DNA of 41,491 nt from Pelotomaculum sp. (GTDB lineage Bacteria > Bacillota > Desulfotomaculia > Desulfotomaculales > Pelotomaculaceae): the NCBI GenBank assembly GCA_018435055.1, contig JAHDOA010000001.1, positions 1 through 41,491 on the forward strand, given 5' to 3'. Position 1 is the stretch's first letter, and every line of letters begins with the position of its first letter. Under the pieces are notes generated by a model. That model was not told the DNA's origin, ran no database searches, and saw only the letters and a list, made by a program, of their open reading frames with translations. Positions 27,196-36,049 of this stretch are shown here, piece by piece. Made by a program: the position numbers and the translations under genes.

Positions 27196-27225
27196 GCGTG
27201 TCAAAAGAACCGTCCCCCTGGCACG
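27196..27225. repeat. GTGTCA-type palindromic repeat, copy B1
   Basis: GTGTCA...CCGTCCCCCTGGCAC is an imperfect inverted repeat matching the copies at 30813, 35771, 38525 and 40705. It lies upstream of the tal ribosome binding site. Confidence 0.7.
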
Positions 27226-27257
27226 ACCCTCGGCACGAAAAGGGAGGTGTTAAACAG

Positions 27258-27905
27258 GTGAAACTTTTTATCGATACCGCTAATGTGGATGAAATAAGGG
27301 AGGTATATTCTCTTGGGGTTATCTGCGGCGTCACCACTAATCCGTCCCTGATCGCCAGGGAAGGCCGCAACTTTGCCCAGGTAGTAAGGGAAATCGTCTC
27401 CATTGTGGACGGCCCGATCAGCGCGGAGGTAATCAGCGCGGATGCCCCGGGTATGGTTTCCGAGGCGGAGGAACTGGCCTCTATCCACCCCAACATTGTT
27501 ATAAAGATACCAATGACAGCAGAGGGCCTGAAAGCGGCCAGCATTTTAGCCGGTAAAAACATCCCCACCAATGTCACCCTGATCTTTTCGGCCAACCAGG
27601 CGCTTTTAGCGGCGAGGGCCGGAGCGACTTATGTCAGCCCGTTTATCGGCCGTCTTGACGATATCAGCGAGGACGGAATAGAACTGGTGCGTGATATTGT
27701 AGAAATATTCGACCTGCATCAGATCGAGACCCAGGTGATTGCCGCCAGTATCCGCCACCCGGTCCACGTTACTGAGTCAGCCAGGGCGGGCGCGGACATT
27801 GCGACAGTACCATATAAAATTATTAAACAGATGATTAACCACCCCCTGACAGACGCAGGCATAAAAAAATTTTTAATGGACTGGGAGACGGTAAAAAACA
27901 TATAA
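27258..27905 (+). CDS. tal: Transaldolase-like protein (TalC/FSA family)
   Basis: The 215-residue protein is of the short transaldolase type and begins [20 protein letters not shown], followed by [10 protein letters not shown]. The Schiff-base lysine lies in [14 protein letters not shown]. It interconverts pentose-phosphate intermediates, or acts as fructose-6-phosphate aldolase; these two are not separable from sequence alone. GTG 27258 is used because GGGAGGTG is ideally spaced and the family begins there; longer frames run through a palindromic repeat. Position after fba matches ywjH of B. subtilis. Confidence 0.93.
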   Translation: MKLFIDTANVDEIREVYSLGVICGVTTNPSLIAREGRNFAQVVREIVSIVDGPISAEVISADAPGMVSEAEELASIHPNIVIKIPMTAEGLKAASILAGKNIPTNVTLIFSANQALLAARAGATYVSPFIGRLDDISEDGIELVRDIVEIFDLHQIETQVIAASIRHPVHVTESARAGADIATVPYKIIKQMINHPLTDAGIKKFLMDWETVKNI

Positions 27906-27941
27906 TGGAACGGGGATTCATCTTAAAAAAGGAGTATAATT

Positions 27942-28430
27942 GTGATTGCCCAGAGTATAATATATTTTAGGAAAAGGATTGCCACCCCTGTTTTAGAGAA
28001 GATCAGGGCATACTATACCACGGTGATCAGTTTGCCCGGCTCTCCCAAAAAAATTGCCCAGGGGGTGGCTTTGGGCTTTGCCTTTGATTTTCTTCCCATC
28101 CCGATTGTCAGCATCCCCCTTTCCTATCTGGTTGCCCGCCTCGCCCGCTGTAACGCGGTAGCCGCAGTATGCACGGTTATATTCTTCAAACTGGCGGTGC
28201 CGTTTTTCTATGCGATAAACCTGTTTGTTGGGAAAGCTATCTTTGGTGATTTGCCCGGCCCCGATATACAATTTGCGGGTGGGACGCTGGTGGCAAATTT
28301 TTTGGAGCAGCTGGTAGAGCACGGATATCCCTTCCTCCTTGGCAGCTTTATAAACGCGGCGCTGGCCTGGTTCATTGTGTACACATTACTGATGTATATA
28401 ATCAGGCATAAACAGCGGCGGGACGCATAA
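27942..28430 (+). CDS. DUF2062 membrane protein
   Basis: The 162-residue protein has an N-terminal amphipathic stretch and three or four membrane segments. GSPKKIAQGVALGFAFDFLP is the family opening, followed by RCNAVAAVCTVIF. Function unknown. GTG 27942 follows AAAAAAGGAG. It is inserted between tal and rho, where B. subtilis has murA2. Confidence 0.8.
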   Translation: MIAQSIIYFRKRIATPVLEKIRAYYTTVISLPGSPKKIAQGVALGFAFDFLPIPIVSIPLSYLVARLARCNAVAAVCTVIFFKLAVPFFYAINLFVGKAIFGDLPGPDIQFAGGTLVANFLEQLVEHGYPFLLGSFINAALAWFIVYTLLMYIIRHKQRRDA

Positions 28431-28489
28431 AACACTTTCCCTTTGGTTATAAAATTGATTAGTATCCACCTTAGCAAGGGGTGTTGCCT

Positions 28490-29794
28490 TTGAAATATAC
28501 CGATCTAGAAAACAAAACCATGGTCGAGCTTTACAAAATAGCAAAGGAGCTGGAGCTGCCCGGCTATTATAAGCTGCGAAAGAAGGAGCTTATATTTGAA
28601 ATCCTGAAGATGCAGACGGAAAAGACCGGATTCCTTTATGCCAAGGGTGTTTTGGAAATCCTGCCCGACGGATATGGATTTCTCAGGCCGTTTCAGTACC
28701 TGCCGAGCAACGACGATATCTACGTTTCCCAGTCTCAGATCAGGCGCTTTGACATGCGCACCGGGGATCTAGTGGCCGGCCAGGTGCGCCGTCCCAAGGA
28801 CAGCGAAAGATATTTCGCCCTGTTGCGGGTGGAACAGGTAAATGGGGAGGACCCGGAGCTGGCCTCTGAGAGGCTGCATTTTGACGGGCTTACCCCCCTG
28901 TATCCCCAGGAACGGATTACCCTGGAAACACGACAGGATAAACTGTCCACCCGGATTATAGACCTGTTGTCCCCGATTGGCAAAGGCCAGCGCGGCCTGA
29001 TAGTTTCCCCGCCTAAAGCAGGCAAGACTATTCTCCTCAAAGAGATCGCCAACAGTATCACGACAAACCACCCGGAAGTTTATCTCCTGGTCCTGTTAAT
29101 TGATGAGAGGCCGGAGGAAGTGACTGACATCGAGCGTTCAGTTAATGGGGAGGTAGTCAGTTCAACTTTTGACGAACCACCGGAAAACCATGTAAAAGTG
29201 GCCGATATGGTTTTGGAGCGGGCCAAACGCCTGGTTGAGCACAAGTACGACGTTGTTATCCTGCTGGATAGCATCACCCGGCTGGCCAGGGCGCACAACC
29301 TGGTGGTGCCCCCCAGCGGCAGAACTTTGTCCGGGGGCGTGGATCCATCAGCCCTGCACAAGCCCAAACGGTTTTTCGGGGCTGCGCGCAACCTGGAAGA
29401 GGGCGGCAGCCTGACCATTATGGCTACAGCCCTGATTGATACCGGGAGCCGGATGGATGACGTTATATTTGAGGAATTCAAAGGCACCGGCAATATGGAG
29501 CTGATCCTGGACCGCCGCCTGGCGGAAAGAAGGCTGTTTCCGGCCATTGATGTGCTGCGTTCAGGAACGCGTAAAGAAGAGCTGCTTCTTTCCAGAGATG
29601 AACTGGAAATGATCTGGCAATTCCGCAAGGCCACTGTCGGCGCGGCGCCATGGGAAGCTATGGAGATGCTCGTCGAACAAATGAAGCGGACCAAAACCAA
29701 CAGCGATTTGCTGCAGGCGTTCCATTATTTGCGGCGTTCCGAAATATCCACAAATGGCAGACGGAACGCGCCTGGAAAGGAAGCTTCGCTGTAA
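28490..29794 (+). CDS. rho: Transcription termination factor Rho
   Basis: Rho is a hexameric RNA helicase/translocase that terminates untranslated transcripts. The 434-residue protein has the N-terminal Rho_N fold ([19 protein letters not shown]), the RNA-binding OSB domain ([15 protein letters not shown]), Walker A ([15 protein letters not shown]) and Walker B ([14 protein letters not shown]). Q-loop [25 protein letters not shown] follows. TTG 28490 is used because AAGGGGTG is well spaced; upstream GTG 28481 and TTG 28484 overlap this site. The next ribosomal gene in this order is rpmE, as in B. subtilis, but two other genes intervene. Confidence 0.96.
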   Translation: MKYTDLENKTMVELYKIAKELELPGYYKLRKKELIFEILKMQTEKTGFLYAKGVLEILPDGYGFLRPFQYLPSNDDIYVSQSQIRRFDMRTGDLVAGQVRRPKDSERYFALLRVEQVNGEDPELASERLHFDGLTPLYPQERITLETRQDKLSTRIIDLLSPIGKGQRGLIVSPPKAGKTILLKEIANSITTNHPEVYLLVLLIDERPEEVTDIERSVNGEVVSSTFDEPPENHVKVADMVLERAKRLVEHKYDVVILLDSITRLARAHNLVVPPSGRTLSGGVDPSALHKPKRFFGAARNLEEGGSLTIMATALIDTGSRMDDVIFEEFKGTGNMELILDRRLAERRLFPAIDVLRSGTRKEELLLSRDELEMIWQFRKATVGAAPWEAMEMLVEQMKRTKTNSDLLQAFHYLRRSEISTNGRRNAPGKEASL

Positions 29795-29886
29795 GGTCAA
29801 AGCATAAATTATAAAGATTTGGGTATAAAGATTGCCTCTTTTGGTAATGATCGCTAATGACTTGCTTTTTAAGAGGTGATTTTTTT

Positions 29887-30771
29887 ATGCAAATCGTTAA
29901 AACCATGGTAAAAAAGGGCAGGGCTCTGGCTGCGGTTCTAACAGCAGCGGTGGTCCTTTCGATGGCCAGTCCCGCATTTGCGCGGCTTGATGAATTAATC
30001 GTGAAGGACGCTCCTTATATTTGTCCGCCTGTTATAGCCGAATATGCGCAGCAAGCTCTCTATCTAGTGAAAACGGGCGATACCCTCTCGCACATCGCTG
30101 GAAAAAACGGTCTTACTGTTGAAAGCCTGACTACGGCAAACAACCTGTCGGACCGCGACCGCATCTTCGCGGGTCAGGTTTTGAAACTGCCTGCGGGCTG
30201 TATTGTGCACAGTGTTCAACGGGGGGAAACTCTGTCGGGCATCGCCAGGATGTACCAGGTCGACATAAATGATCTTGGAGCAAGGAACAACCTCTCCAAT
30301 TTAAACAGCATCACTGTCGACCAAAAAATCAGTATCCCATATAGCGCCGGGGGTGCGGAGCATGTATCCGGCCAACCGGGCGACCTGCCGCTGCTGGCCT
30401 GGCCATTGTCAGGGGTGGTTAGCTCACCGTTCGGGATGAGGGACGGCCGGCCCCACGAGGGTATTGACATAGCGGTGGAAGAGGGGACTCCCGTTCGTGT
30501 GTCCGCGGGCGGCCGGATCATATTTGCCGGCCCGCGGGGAACATACGGACTGGCTGTAATCGTTGATCATGGCGGCGGGATGCGCACACTGTACGCGCAC
30601 TGTTCCAGGCTGCTGGTAACAGAAGGCAAAAATGTTGACGCCGGGGATATCATTGCCCTGTCAGGCAACACCGGCCGTTCAACAGGCCCGCACCTGCACC
30701 TGGAGGTGCTGAAAAACGGTGTGCCTCTGGATCCCCTGCCATACCTTGAACGCACAAGCTACTACGGATAA
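29887..30771 (+). CDS. Secreted double-LysM M23 metallopeptidase
   Basis: The 294-residue protein has a signal peptide ending ASPAFA (about residue 32), two LysM domains (about 59-102 and 105-150) and a C-terminal M23 domain. Zinc ligands are H190 and D194 (PHEGID) and H269/H271 (GPHLHLE), so it should be active. A likely role is peptidoglycan remodelling outside the cell. ATG 29887 is used because AAGAGGTGA precedes it; an upstream frame has no good ribosome binding site. A GC-rich hairpin follows. It shares its domain style with the 4380 gene but lacks G5 and the anchor. Confidence 0.92.
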   Translation: MQIVKTMVKKGRALAAVLTAAVVLSMASPAFARLDELIVKDAPYICPPVIAEYAQQALYLVKTGDTLSHIAGKNGLTVESLTTANNLSDRDRIFAGQVLKLPAGCIVHSVQRGETLSGIARMYQVDINDLGARNNLSNLNSITVDQKISIPYSAGGAEHVSGQPGDLPLLAWPLSGVVSSPFGMRDGRPHEGIDIAVEEGTPVRVSAGGRIIFAGPRGTYGLAVIVDHGGGMRTLYAHCSRLLVTEGKNVDAGDIIALSGNTGRSTGPHLHLEVLKNGVPLDPLPYLERTSYYG

Positions 30772-30780
30772 AAACCCGGA

Positions 30781-30813
30781 CAAGAGGGGCCGCTTTCACA
30801 GCGGCCCCTCTTG
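30781..30813 (+). terminator. GC-rich hairpin after the M23 gene
   Basis: CAAGAGGGGCCGCT pairs perfectly with AGCGGCCCCTCTTG around a five-base loop. There is no T-run because a repeat follows directly, so it may act through Rho or simply stabilise the 3' end. Confidence 0.5.
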
Positions 30814-30857
30814 CGTGTCACGGGGACGGTTCTCTTGACACGCTGCTCTTGACACGG
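30813..30857. repeat. GTGTCA-type repeat, copy B2
   Basis: GTGTCACGGGGACGGTTCTC, read as the complement of the CCGTCCCC type, with two TTGACACG ends. Its outer ends are complementary. Confidence 0.7.
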
Positions 30858-30902
30858 AAAAATACCCCGTTAGAGGGTGTAGAGAGTGTATTCCTATTCC
30901 GC

Positions 30903-30932
30903 TTTACCTTTGCTCAGGGGATCGATTATAAT
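30903..30932 (+). promoter_or_regulatory. Promoter of the radical SAM gene
   Basis: TTTACC (30903-30908) and TATAAT (30927-30932) are 18 bases apart, 32 bases before the ATG. Confidence 0.6.
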
Positions 30933-30964
30933 ATTCCAGAATCTGAATAGAGGGAAGGGAGACT

Positions 30965-32218
30965 ATGTACCGTCTTGTTTTTGCCGGAAGTGACGGGAAG
31001 TTATACGATCACCACAGCCTGGGCGCCACCGGGAGAACCGGTGACAGGTTTGTGGAATTAACCGGGGACGATCTGGAAAAACTGCCGGCGGGAGCATCGC
31101 TGGCGCTGGTGCCGGGGGGAAGACCGGTGGGTATTACCAGCAGCGGCCGCTTCACCCTGCTGAAACGCAACCCGTGGCAGGAGGGGCCGGTATGGGCGGT
31201 GGGCGCGCTGCTGCCGCAGGGCTTTACCCGCGTCTTTCTGCCGGCGTACAGCAGGGATAAAGACGACAGGCCATTGCCTCTTTTTGGGTATACTGCGGTG
31301 GCGTGCCGGGACGGAGAGCTTTATGCCGCCGTCAGGCCGACAGACAATCCCCGGCGCTGGGATCCCGCCTTTTATGACACAGAAGAACTGCCGGCATTGG
31401 TAAAAGAGAAACTGGCGCGTTACCCGGCTAACAGGATACTGCGCCAGCTGGCCCACTGCAGCCTCAAATACCACTGCTACACAGCCCAGAATATTTTTTA
31501 TGGCCGCTGGGAGGGGGGTATTCCCGTTTCTCCCTCATGCAACTCCGCCTGTCTGGGCTGCATATCCCTGCAGAGTGCGGAATGCTGCCCTTCCCCGCAG
31601 ACAAGGATAAATTTTGCGCCTACACCGGAAGAAGTGGCTGAAGCCGCAATACCCCACCTGCGGAGCGATAACGGCTCTATAATTAGTTTCGGGCAGGGTT
31701 GTGAAGGGGAACCCTCCCTGGCAGCCCGGACATTAGTCCAATCTATTAAAAAAATCAGGGAGGCTACCAGCCTCGGCACTATCAATATGAACAGCAACGC
31801 CGGTCAAAAAGACGCTGTGGCCGCTATCTGCCGGGCCGGGCTTGACGCCATCCGGGTCAGTATGATCAGCGCCAGGGAGGATACCTACAACGCCTATCAC
31901 CGCCCATCGGGCTTTGGCCTGCCGGATGTCAGGCAGTCAATAAAGTATGCTGTGGCGCGAGGTGTTTACACGTCTTTAAATTTGCTTGTGTTTCCCGGAC
32001 TAACCGACCGTGCAGAAGAGGTCGCCGCTATTTTGAACCTGGTGCGCGACACCGGAATAAACCAGATCCAGCTGCGCAATCTGAATATAGATCCTGATCT
32101 GCTGATGGACCACCTGCCGGCAGGCGGCGGAAAAATTATCGGCATCCCCGGGATGATTGATTCTCTACGCTCGGAACCCGGACTGACGGTAGGAAATTTC
32201 AGCCGGCCGGTGCGGTAG
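30965..32218 (+). CDS. Radical SAM protein of unknown substrate
   Basis: The 417-residue protein has about 160 N-terminal residues of no recognised domain, rich in beta-type sequence and including a GRPVGITSSGRFTLLKR segment. A radical SAM core starts at about residue 185: CNSACLGC (C192, C196, C199) is the CxxxCxxC cluster motif, followed by a CC pair (ECCPSP). A SAM-binding GQGCEGEPS and later barrel strands follow. The C-terminus has no cysteines, so there is no SPASM domain and it is not the SCIFF maturase. AGGGAAGGGAG precedes the ATG, and it has its own promoter. I do not recognise the family's reaction. It sits between the M23 gene and rpmE. Confidence 0.85.
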   Translation: MYRLVFAGSDGKLYDHHSLGATGRTGDRFVELTGDDLEKLPAGASLALVPGGRPVGITSSGRFTLLKRNPWQEGPVWAVGALLPQGFTRVFLPAYSRDKDDRPLPLFGYTAVACRDGELYAAVRPTDNPRRWDPAFYDTEELPALVKEKLARYPANRILRQLAHCSLKYHCYTAQNIFYGRWEGGIPVSPSCNSACLGCISLQSAECCPSPQTRINFAPTPEEVAEAAIPHLRSDNGSIISFGQGCEGEPSLAARTLVQSIKKIREATSLGTINMNSNAGQKDAVAAICRAGLDAIRVSMISAREDTYNAYHRPSGFGLPDVRQSIKYAVARGVYTSLNLLVFPGLTDRAEEVAAILNLVRDTGINQIQLRNLNIDPDLLMDHLPAGGGKIIGIPGMIDSLRSEPGLTVGNFSRPVR

Positions 32219-32239
32219 GTGGGTTAAAACAAACAGAAA

Positions 32240-32429
32240 AAACAAATGGACAGGATTTACAGGATAAAATAAGGATTTACAGGATTTTTTTAAAATATTT
32301 AATTCAATATTTTTTGAGGCCCTTTTCGCTTAGAAACCCTGGGGTTAAGGCTTAACGAGCCACATATTGTGTCATTTTTTAAATCCTGTAAATCCAATCA
32401 AATCCTGTTAATCCTGTTAAATTGTTTTT
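32240..32429. repeat. MITE-like element with ACAGGATT terminal repeats, copy 4
   Basis: The left end AAACAAATGGACAGGATTTA and the right end AATCCTGTTAATCCTGTTAA plus ATTGTTTTT (32401-32429) are inverted copies. The unit is about 190 bp. The inside is AT-rich without a coding frame. Confidence 0.65.
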
Positions 32430-32484
32430 CATGCGAGTAAATGAGTGCCTAATTTATCTGCCTGGTCTTTTGAATCTGTTTTTC

Positions 32485-32513
32485 TTGCAGGTTAAAATTG
32501 CTTGTGCTATAAT
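32485..32513 (+). promoter_or_regulatory. rpmE promoter
   Basis: TTGCAG (32485-32490) and TATAAT (32508-32513) are 17 bases apart. Confidence 0.7.
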
Positions 32514-32556
32514 TAAAAAGTGTCTTTTTCCGAATAGAACGGTGAGGTGAATTTAG

Positions 32557-32760
32557 GTGAAAGAAAAAATACATCCCAAATACGGTGTTGCCAAGGTTTC
32601 GTGCGTTTGCGGCGAGACTTTTGAAACCGGCTCAACAAAAAAAGAACTGCGGGTAGAAATATGTTCCAAGTGCCATCCTTTCTATACGGGCACGCAGCGG
32701 ACAATCGACACTGGCGGCAGAGCTGAACGATTCCGCAAAAAATACGGCTTGACGAAGTAA
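32557..32760 (+). CDS. rpmE: 50S ribosomal protein L31, zinc-containing type
   Basis: bL31 bridges the ribosomal subunits. The 67-residue product has [20 protein letters not shown] and the cysteine set CVC and [10 protein letters not shown], the zinc-binding C+ form. GTG 32557 follows GAGGTG with seven bases of spacing. Position after rho matches B. subtilis. It has its own promoter and terminator. Confidence 0.96.
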   Translation: MKEKIHPKYGVAKVSCVCGETFETGSTKKELRVEICSKCHPFYTGTQRTIDTGGRAERFRKKYGLTK

Positions 32761-32762
32761 GA

Positions 32763-32792
32763 AAATAGCAGAGCGGGCGCTCTGCTATTTTT
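32763..32792 (+). terminator. Terminator of rpmE
   Basis: AATAGCAGAGC and GCTCTGCTATT pair perfectly with a GGGC-type loop and TTT follows. Confidence 0.85.
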
Positions 32793-32809
32793 ACTAAAGG
32801 GGTGATGGC

Positions 32810-33679
32810 ATGGGTTCCCAGTTCCAGTACGGAGGCCAGGCCGTAATAGAAGGCGTGATGATGCGCGGTCCGGACAGCCGCGCTATCGCCGTGCGGAAGC
32901 CTGACCAGTCTATTTTGGTTGATGAGAAAGAAGTAGGCTCAGTTACAAAGAAGGTACCTTTTTTAAAATGGCCTTTTGTGCGCGGGACGATCGTATTGAT
33001 TGAATCCCTGATCATGGGGATTGAGGCGCTGTCCTTTTCCGCCAGCCAGGCCGCCGATGAAGAAGAGGAGCAGCTGACCATAAAGGAAATCGTCATCACT
33101 ATTATTCTGTCTTTTGGCCTGGCGATCCTGCTATTTGCGGTGCTTCCCACCGCGGCCGCACATCTGTTGATTACAATCGCCCCCGGCACGCTGGTGCAGA
33201 ATTTAATAGAAGGGTTTTTTCGCATTGCCGTGCTCGTAATCTACATAGTGGCCATTGGCAGGCTGGCGGACATCAAACGTGTTTTCCAGTATCACGGCGC
33301 CGAACATAAGGTCATAAACGCCTATGAGGCCAGAGAGCCGCTTGTGGTAGAAAAGATCCAGCGCTATTCAACCTTGCATCCCAGGTGTGGCACCAGTTTT
33401 CTTCTAATCGTCATAGTAATCAGCATCCTGATTTTTTCCCTGCTGGGAAAACAGGTACTGTGGTGGAGGATCCTTTCCCGGGTGCTGCTGTTGCCCGTGG
33501 TGGCGGGAATTTCCTACGAATTGGTTAAACTATCAGGTAAGTATGCCACTGCGCCGTTGTGCCGGATATTAATAGCCCCGGGGTTGTGGCTGCAGAAATT
33601 AACCACCAACCCGCCTGACGACGGGCAGGTGGAAGTAGCGCTTTCCGCTTTTAAGGCGGTGCTTAAGGAGGAGAATTAA
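32810..33679 (+). CDS. DUF1385 membrane protein (YqhQ-like)
   Basis: The 289-residue protein begins with [20 protein letters not shown], the DUF1385 hallmark. It continues with three to five membrane segments and the conserved [17 protein letters not shown], then [10 protein letters not shown]. His/Glu/Cys conservation suggests a metal site, but the function is unknown. AAAGGGGTG precedes the ATG. prfA follows after two bases, as in many Clostridia where this gene neighbours prfA/prmC. Confidence 0.9.
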   Translation: MGSQFQYGGQAVIEGVMMRGPDSRAIAVRKPDQSILVDEKEVGSVTKKVPFLKWPFVRGTIVLIESLIMGIEALSFSASQAADEEEEQLTIKEIVITIILSFGLAILLFAVLPTAAAHLLITIAPGTLVQNLIEGFFRIAVLVIYIVAIGRLADIKRVFQYHGAEHKVINAYEAREPLVVEKIQRYSTLHPRCGTSFLLIVIVISILIFSLLGKQVLWWRILSRVLLLPVVAGISYELVKLSGKYATAPLCRILIAPGLWLQKLTTNPPDDGQVEVALSAFKAVLKEEN

Positions 33680-33681
33680 CT

Positions 33682-34749
33682 GTGCTGGAAAAGTTGGCCA
33701 GCCTGGAAGAAAAATATGAGGAACTGGGGAATTTAATCGGGGATCCGGAAGTGATCGCAGACCTGGCCCGCTGGCAGCAGTATGTCAAGGCCCATGCTGA
33801 TTTGACCGGCCTGGTGACTGCGTATCGTGAATATAAGAAAATTACCAGGGAAATCCAGGAGGCAAAGACCCTCCTGGAGGAAGAAGACGATAGTGAACTA
33901 TGTGAAATGGCCCAGGCGGAGCTTGACGAGCTTGCCGAAAAGAGAGACAGCTTGGAACAGCGCCTCAAGGTGTTGCTGCTGCCGCAGGATCCCAACGACG
34001 AAAAGAATGTGATCCTGGAGATACGCGCCGGCACGGGCGGCGAAGAGGCCGCTCTTTTTGCGGCGGACCTGTTCCGCATGTATTCCCGTTACGCCGAACG
34101 GCAGGGGTGGAAGACCGAGGTGTTAAACGCCAACTACACTGATATCGGCGGTTTTAAGGAATTGATCTTCCTTATTCAAGGCCGGGGGGCTTACAGCCGA
34201 CTAAAGTTTGAAAGCGGCGTCCACCGGGTGCAGCGCATTCCCACCACCGAGTCCGGGGGGCGTATACACACCTCCGCCGCCACAGTAGCGGTTTTACCGG
34301 AGGCGGAGGACGTGGATCTGGAAATAGACCCCAACGATCTAAGAATAGATGTGTTCTGCGCGTCCGGACATGGCGGTCAGTCAGTAAACACAACCCAGTC
34401 TGCGGTGCGCATTACCCACATCCCTTCGGGGATAGTGGTTTCCATGCAGGACGAAAAATCGCAGCACAAAAACAAGGACAAGGCCATGAAGGTTTTAAGG
34501 GCCCGTCTTCTTGACCGCATGCAGGAAGAGCAGCAGCAAAAAGTGGCCAGCACCAGGAGATCAATGGTTGGCTCCGGCGACCGCAGCGAGCGGATCAGGA
34601 CCTATAATTTTCCACAGAACAGGGTTACCGACCACCGTATCGGTCTTACGCTGCACCGGCTGGACGGGGTGCTGGAAGGGGATCTTGACGAGACAATCGA
34701 CGCCCTGGTCACCACCGACCAGGCGGAGCGGTTGAAACAGGTTGATTAA
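33682..34749 (+). CDS. prfA: Peptide chain release factor 1
   Basis: RF1 reads UAA and UAG stop codons and triggers peptide release. The 355-residue length is typical. The GGQ motif lies at residues 231-233 in [19 protein letters not shown], and [19 protein letters not shown] is conserved. GTG 33682 follows AAGGAGGAGA. The Gln of GGQ is the substrate of the next gene, prmC. The gene overlaps the operon of DUF1385 and prmC with almost no spacer. Confidence 0.97.
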   Translation: MLEKLASLEEKYEELGNLIGDPEVIADLARWQQYVKAHADLTGLVTAYREYKKITREIQEAKTLLEEEDDSELCEMAQAELDELAEKRDSLEQRLKVLLLPQDPNDEKNVILEIRAGTGGEEAALFAADLFRMYSRYAERQGWKTEVLNANYTDIGGFKELIFLIQGRGAYSRLKFESGVHRVQRIPTTESGGRIHTSAATVAVLPEAEDVDLEIDPNDLRIDVFCASGHGGQSVNTTQSAVRITHIPSGIVVSMQDEKSQHKNKDKAMKVLRARLLDRMQEEQQQKVASTRRSMVGSGDRSERIRTYNFPQNRVTDHRIGLTLHRLDGVLEGDLDETIDALVTTDQAERLKQVD

Positions 34750-34795
34750 AATGGATGCGGCAGCCCTTCTTACAGGGTGTGCGAGGTGAAAGGAT

Positions 34796-35683
34796 ATAAC
34801 CTTAACAATCAAAGGCGCGATTAAGACAGCCAGGAAAAAATTTAATGACCGTGGTATAGATTCAGCCGCCCTGGACGCCGAGGTACTCCTTTCGCATGTC
34901 ACCGGCCTGGCCAGGGCCGCTCTTTACCGTGAGTGGGACTGGCTTCTGAGAGATGACGAGGCTGTTCAATATAATATCCTGATTGATCGGAGGCTCTCCG
35001 GTGAGCCGGTGGCCTACATCACCGGCCACAAGGAATTTATGGGCCTCGATTTTTATATCGACCGCGCTGTTTTAATACCCCGGCCGGAAACCGAGTTGCT
35101 GGTGGAACACGCTTTGCGGCTAATGCCGCCGTTACCGGCGCTGATAGATGTCGGGACCGGCAGCGGGGCTATTGCCGTGAGCCTGGCTTATTACAACAAG
35201 AAGGCTTTGCTCTACGCCACCGATCGCTCCCCTGCGGCCCTGGCGGTGGCCAGGCGTAATTGTATCAGGCACGGTGTGAGCGACAGGGTATCCCTGCATC
35301 AGGGTGACCTGCTGCAGCCGTTGTCCGGCTGTCCGGCGGCGGGCGGGGTTGATCTGATAGCGGCCAACCTGCCTTATATCGCAGAAAGTGACCTCCCCGG
35401 ACTGCCCGGGGGGGTCAGAATGTTTGAACCCCTTCTTGCTCTTGCCGGAGGAGAAGACGGGCTGGAGCATTATCGCCGGCTTGTGCCGCAGGCCGCAGCC
35501 TTCTTAAAAAAGGACGGGCGCCTTCTGATGGAAATCGGATTTGATCAGGGCCGCCGCGCCCTGGGGCTGTTTGCCCCACACCTCTGGGAGGCGCAAGTAT
35601 GGCCGGACCTGGCCGGTCTGGACCGACTGGTTGTAGCAAGATATAAAGGAACGGGGATATACCCTTTGAGATGTGGGAAATAA
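34796..35683 (+). CDS. prmC: Release-factor glutamine methyltransferase PrmC, apparent ATA start
   Basis: PrmC methylates the Gln of the release-factor GGQ motif. The frame is open from 34790 but has no ATG, GTG or TTG before 35009. The conserved N-terminal domain (IKGAIKTARKKF, then DSAALDAEVLLSHVTGL) lies upstream of that GTG. GAGGTG at 34783-34788 points to ATA 34796 with seven bases of spacing, the same spacing as for rpmE; this gives 295 residues, the family length. The SAM motif is LIDVGTGSGAIAVSLA. The catalytic NPPY appears as NLPYI. An in-frame TGA at 34787-34789 closes ATG 34751, so that start is excluded. Confidence 0.9.
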   Translation: MTLTIKGAIKTARKKFNDRGIDSAALDAEVLLSHVTGLARAALYREWDWLLRDDEAVQYNILIDRRLSGEPVAYITGHKEFMGLDFYIDRAVLIPRPETELLVEHALRLMPPLPALIDVGTGSGAIAVSLAYYNKKALLYATDRSPAALAVARRNCIRHGVSDRVSLHQGDLLQPLSGCPAAGGVDLIAANLPYIAESDLPGLPGGVRMFEPLLALAGGEDGLEHYRRLVPQAAAFLKKDGRLLMEIGFDQGRRALGLFAPHLWEAQVWPDLAGLDRLVVARYKGTGIYPLRCGK

Positions 35684-35707
35684 GATGTGAGAATGGAGGC
35701 ACGTGCC

Positions 35708-35733
35708 CGCCCTGCAAGGTTGGGGAGTGTCCC
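35708..35733. repeat. Composite repeat piece C1a
   Basis: CGCCCTGCAAGGT then GGGGAGTGTCCC, matching 38497-38522. Confidence 0.65.
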
Positions 35734-35770
35734 GTTGTACGACAAAAGAACCCTCGCTTCAAAACGTGTC

Positions 35771-35869
35771 CGTGTCAGGAGTACATCCATGACAATGCTT
35801 TGACACAGGAGAATGGATGAAAGTATCCATTTGTTCCCGTACTTTCACATTAACCGTCCCCTTGACACA
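35771..35869. repeat. 98-bp repeat, copy B3
   Basis: Nearly identical to 40705-40802. It begins CGTGTCAGGAG, carries GAATGGATGAAAGTATCCAT in its middle and ends ACCGTCCCCTTGACAC. It is followed by shorter GTCCCCCTGACACC-type pieces to about 35934. Confidence 0.85.
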
Positions 35870-35936
35870 CTGTGAAAAGTTGTCAACAACCCCGTCCCCC
35901 TGACACCCCCCTGACACCACCCCTTGACACGCCAAG

Positions 35937-35960
35937 CGCGGCTTTAGCCGCGTATCTTTG
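35937..35960. repeat. Composite repeat piece C1b
   Basis: GCGCGGCTTTAGCCGCGT, a short palindrome followed by ATCTTT, matching 38459-38482. Confidence 0.65.
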
Positions 35961-36049
35961 GTGGCTTGAAAACGGGGAAAACAGGCATTATAATTTAAAA
36001 CGACATATATACCCGCTATGCCCGGGACTTTAAATGCGAGGTTGCCGAC

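Noticed and set aside
30965-32218. Radical SAM protein as the missing SCIFF maturase
   Set aside because: Its C-terminus has no cysteine-rich SPASM region, and it lies 27 kb away from the precursor.
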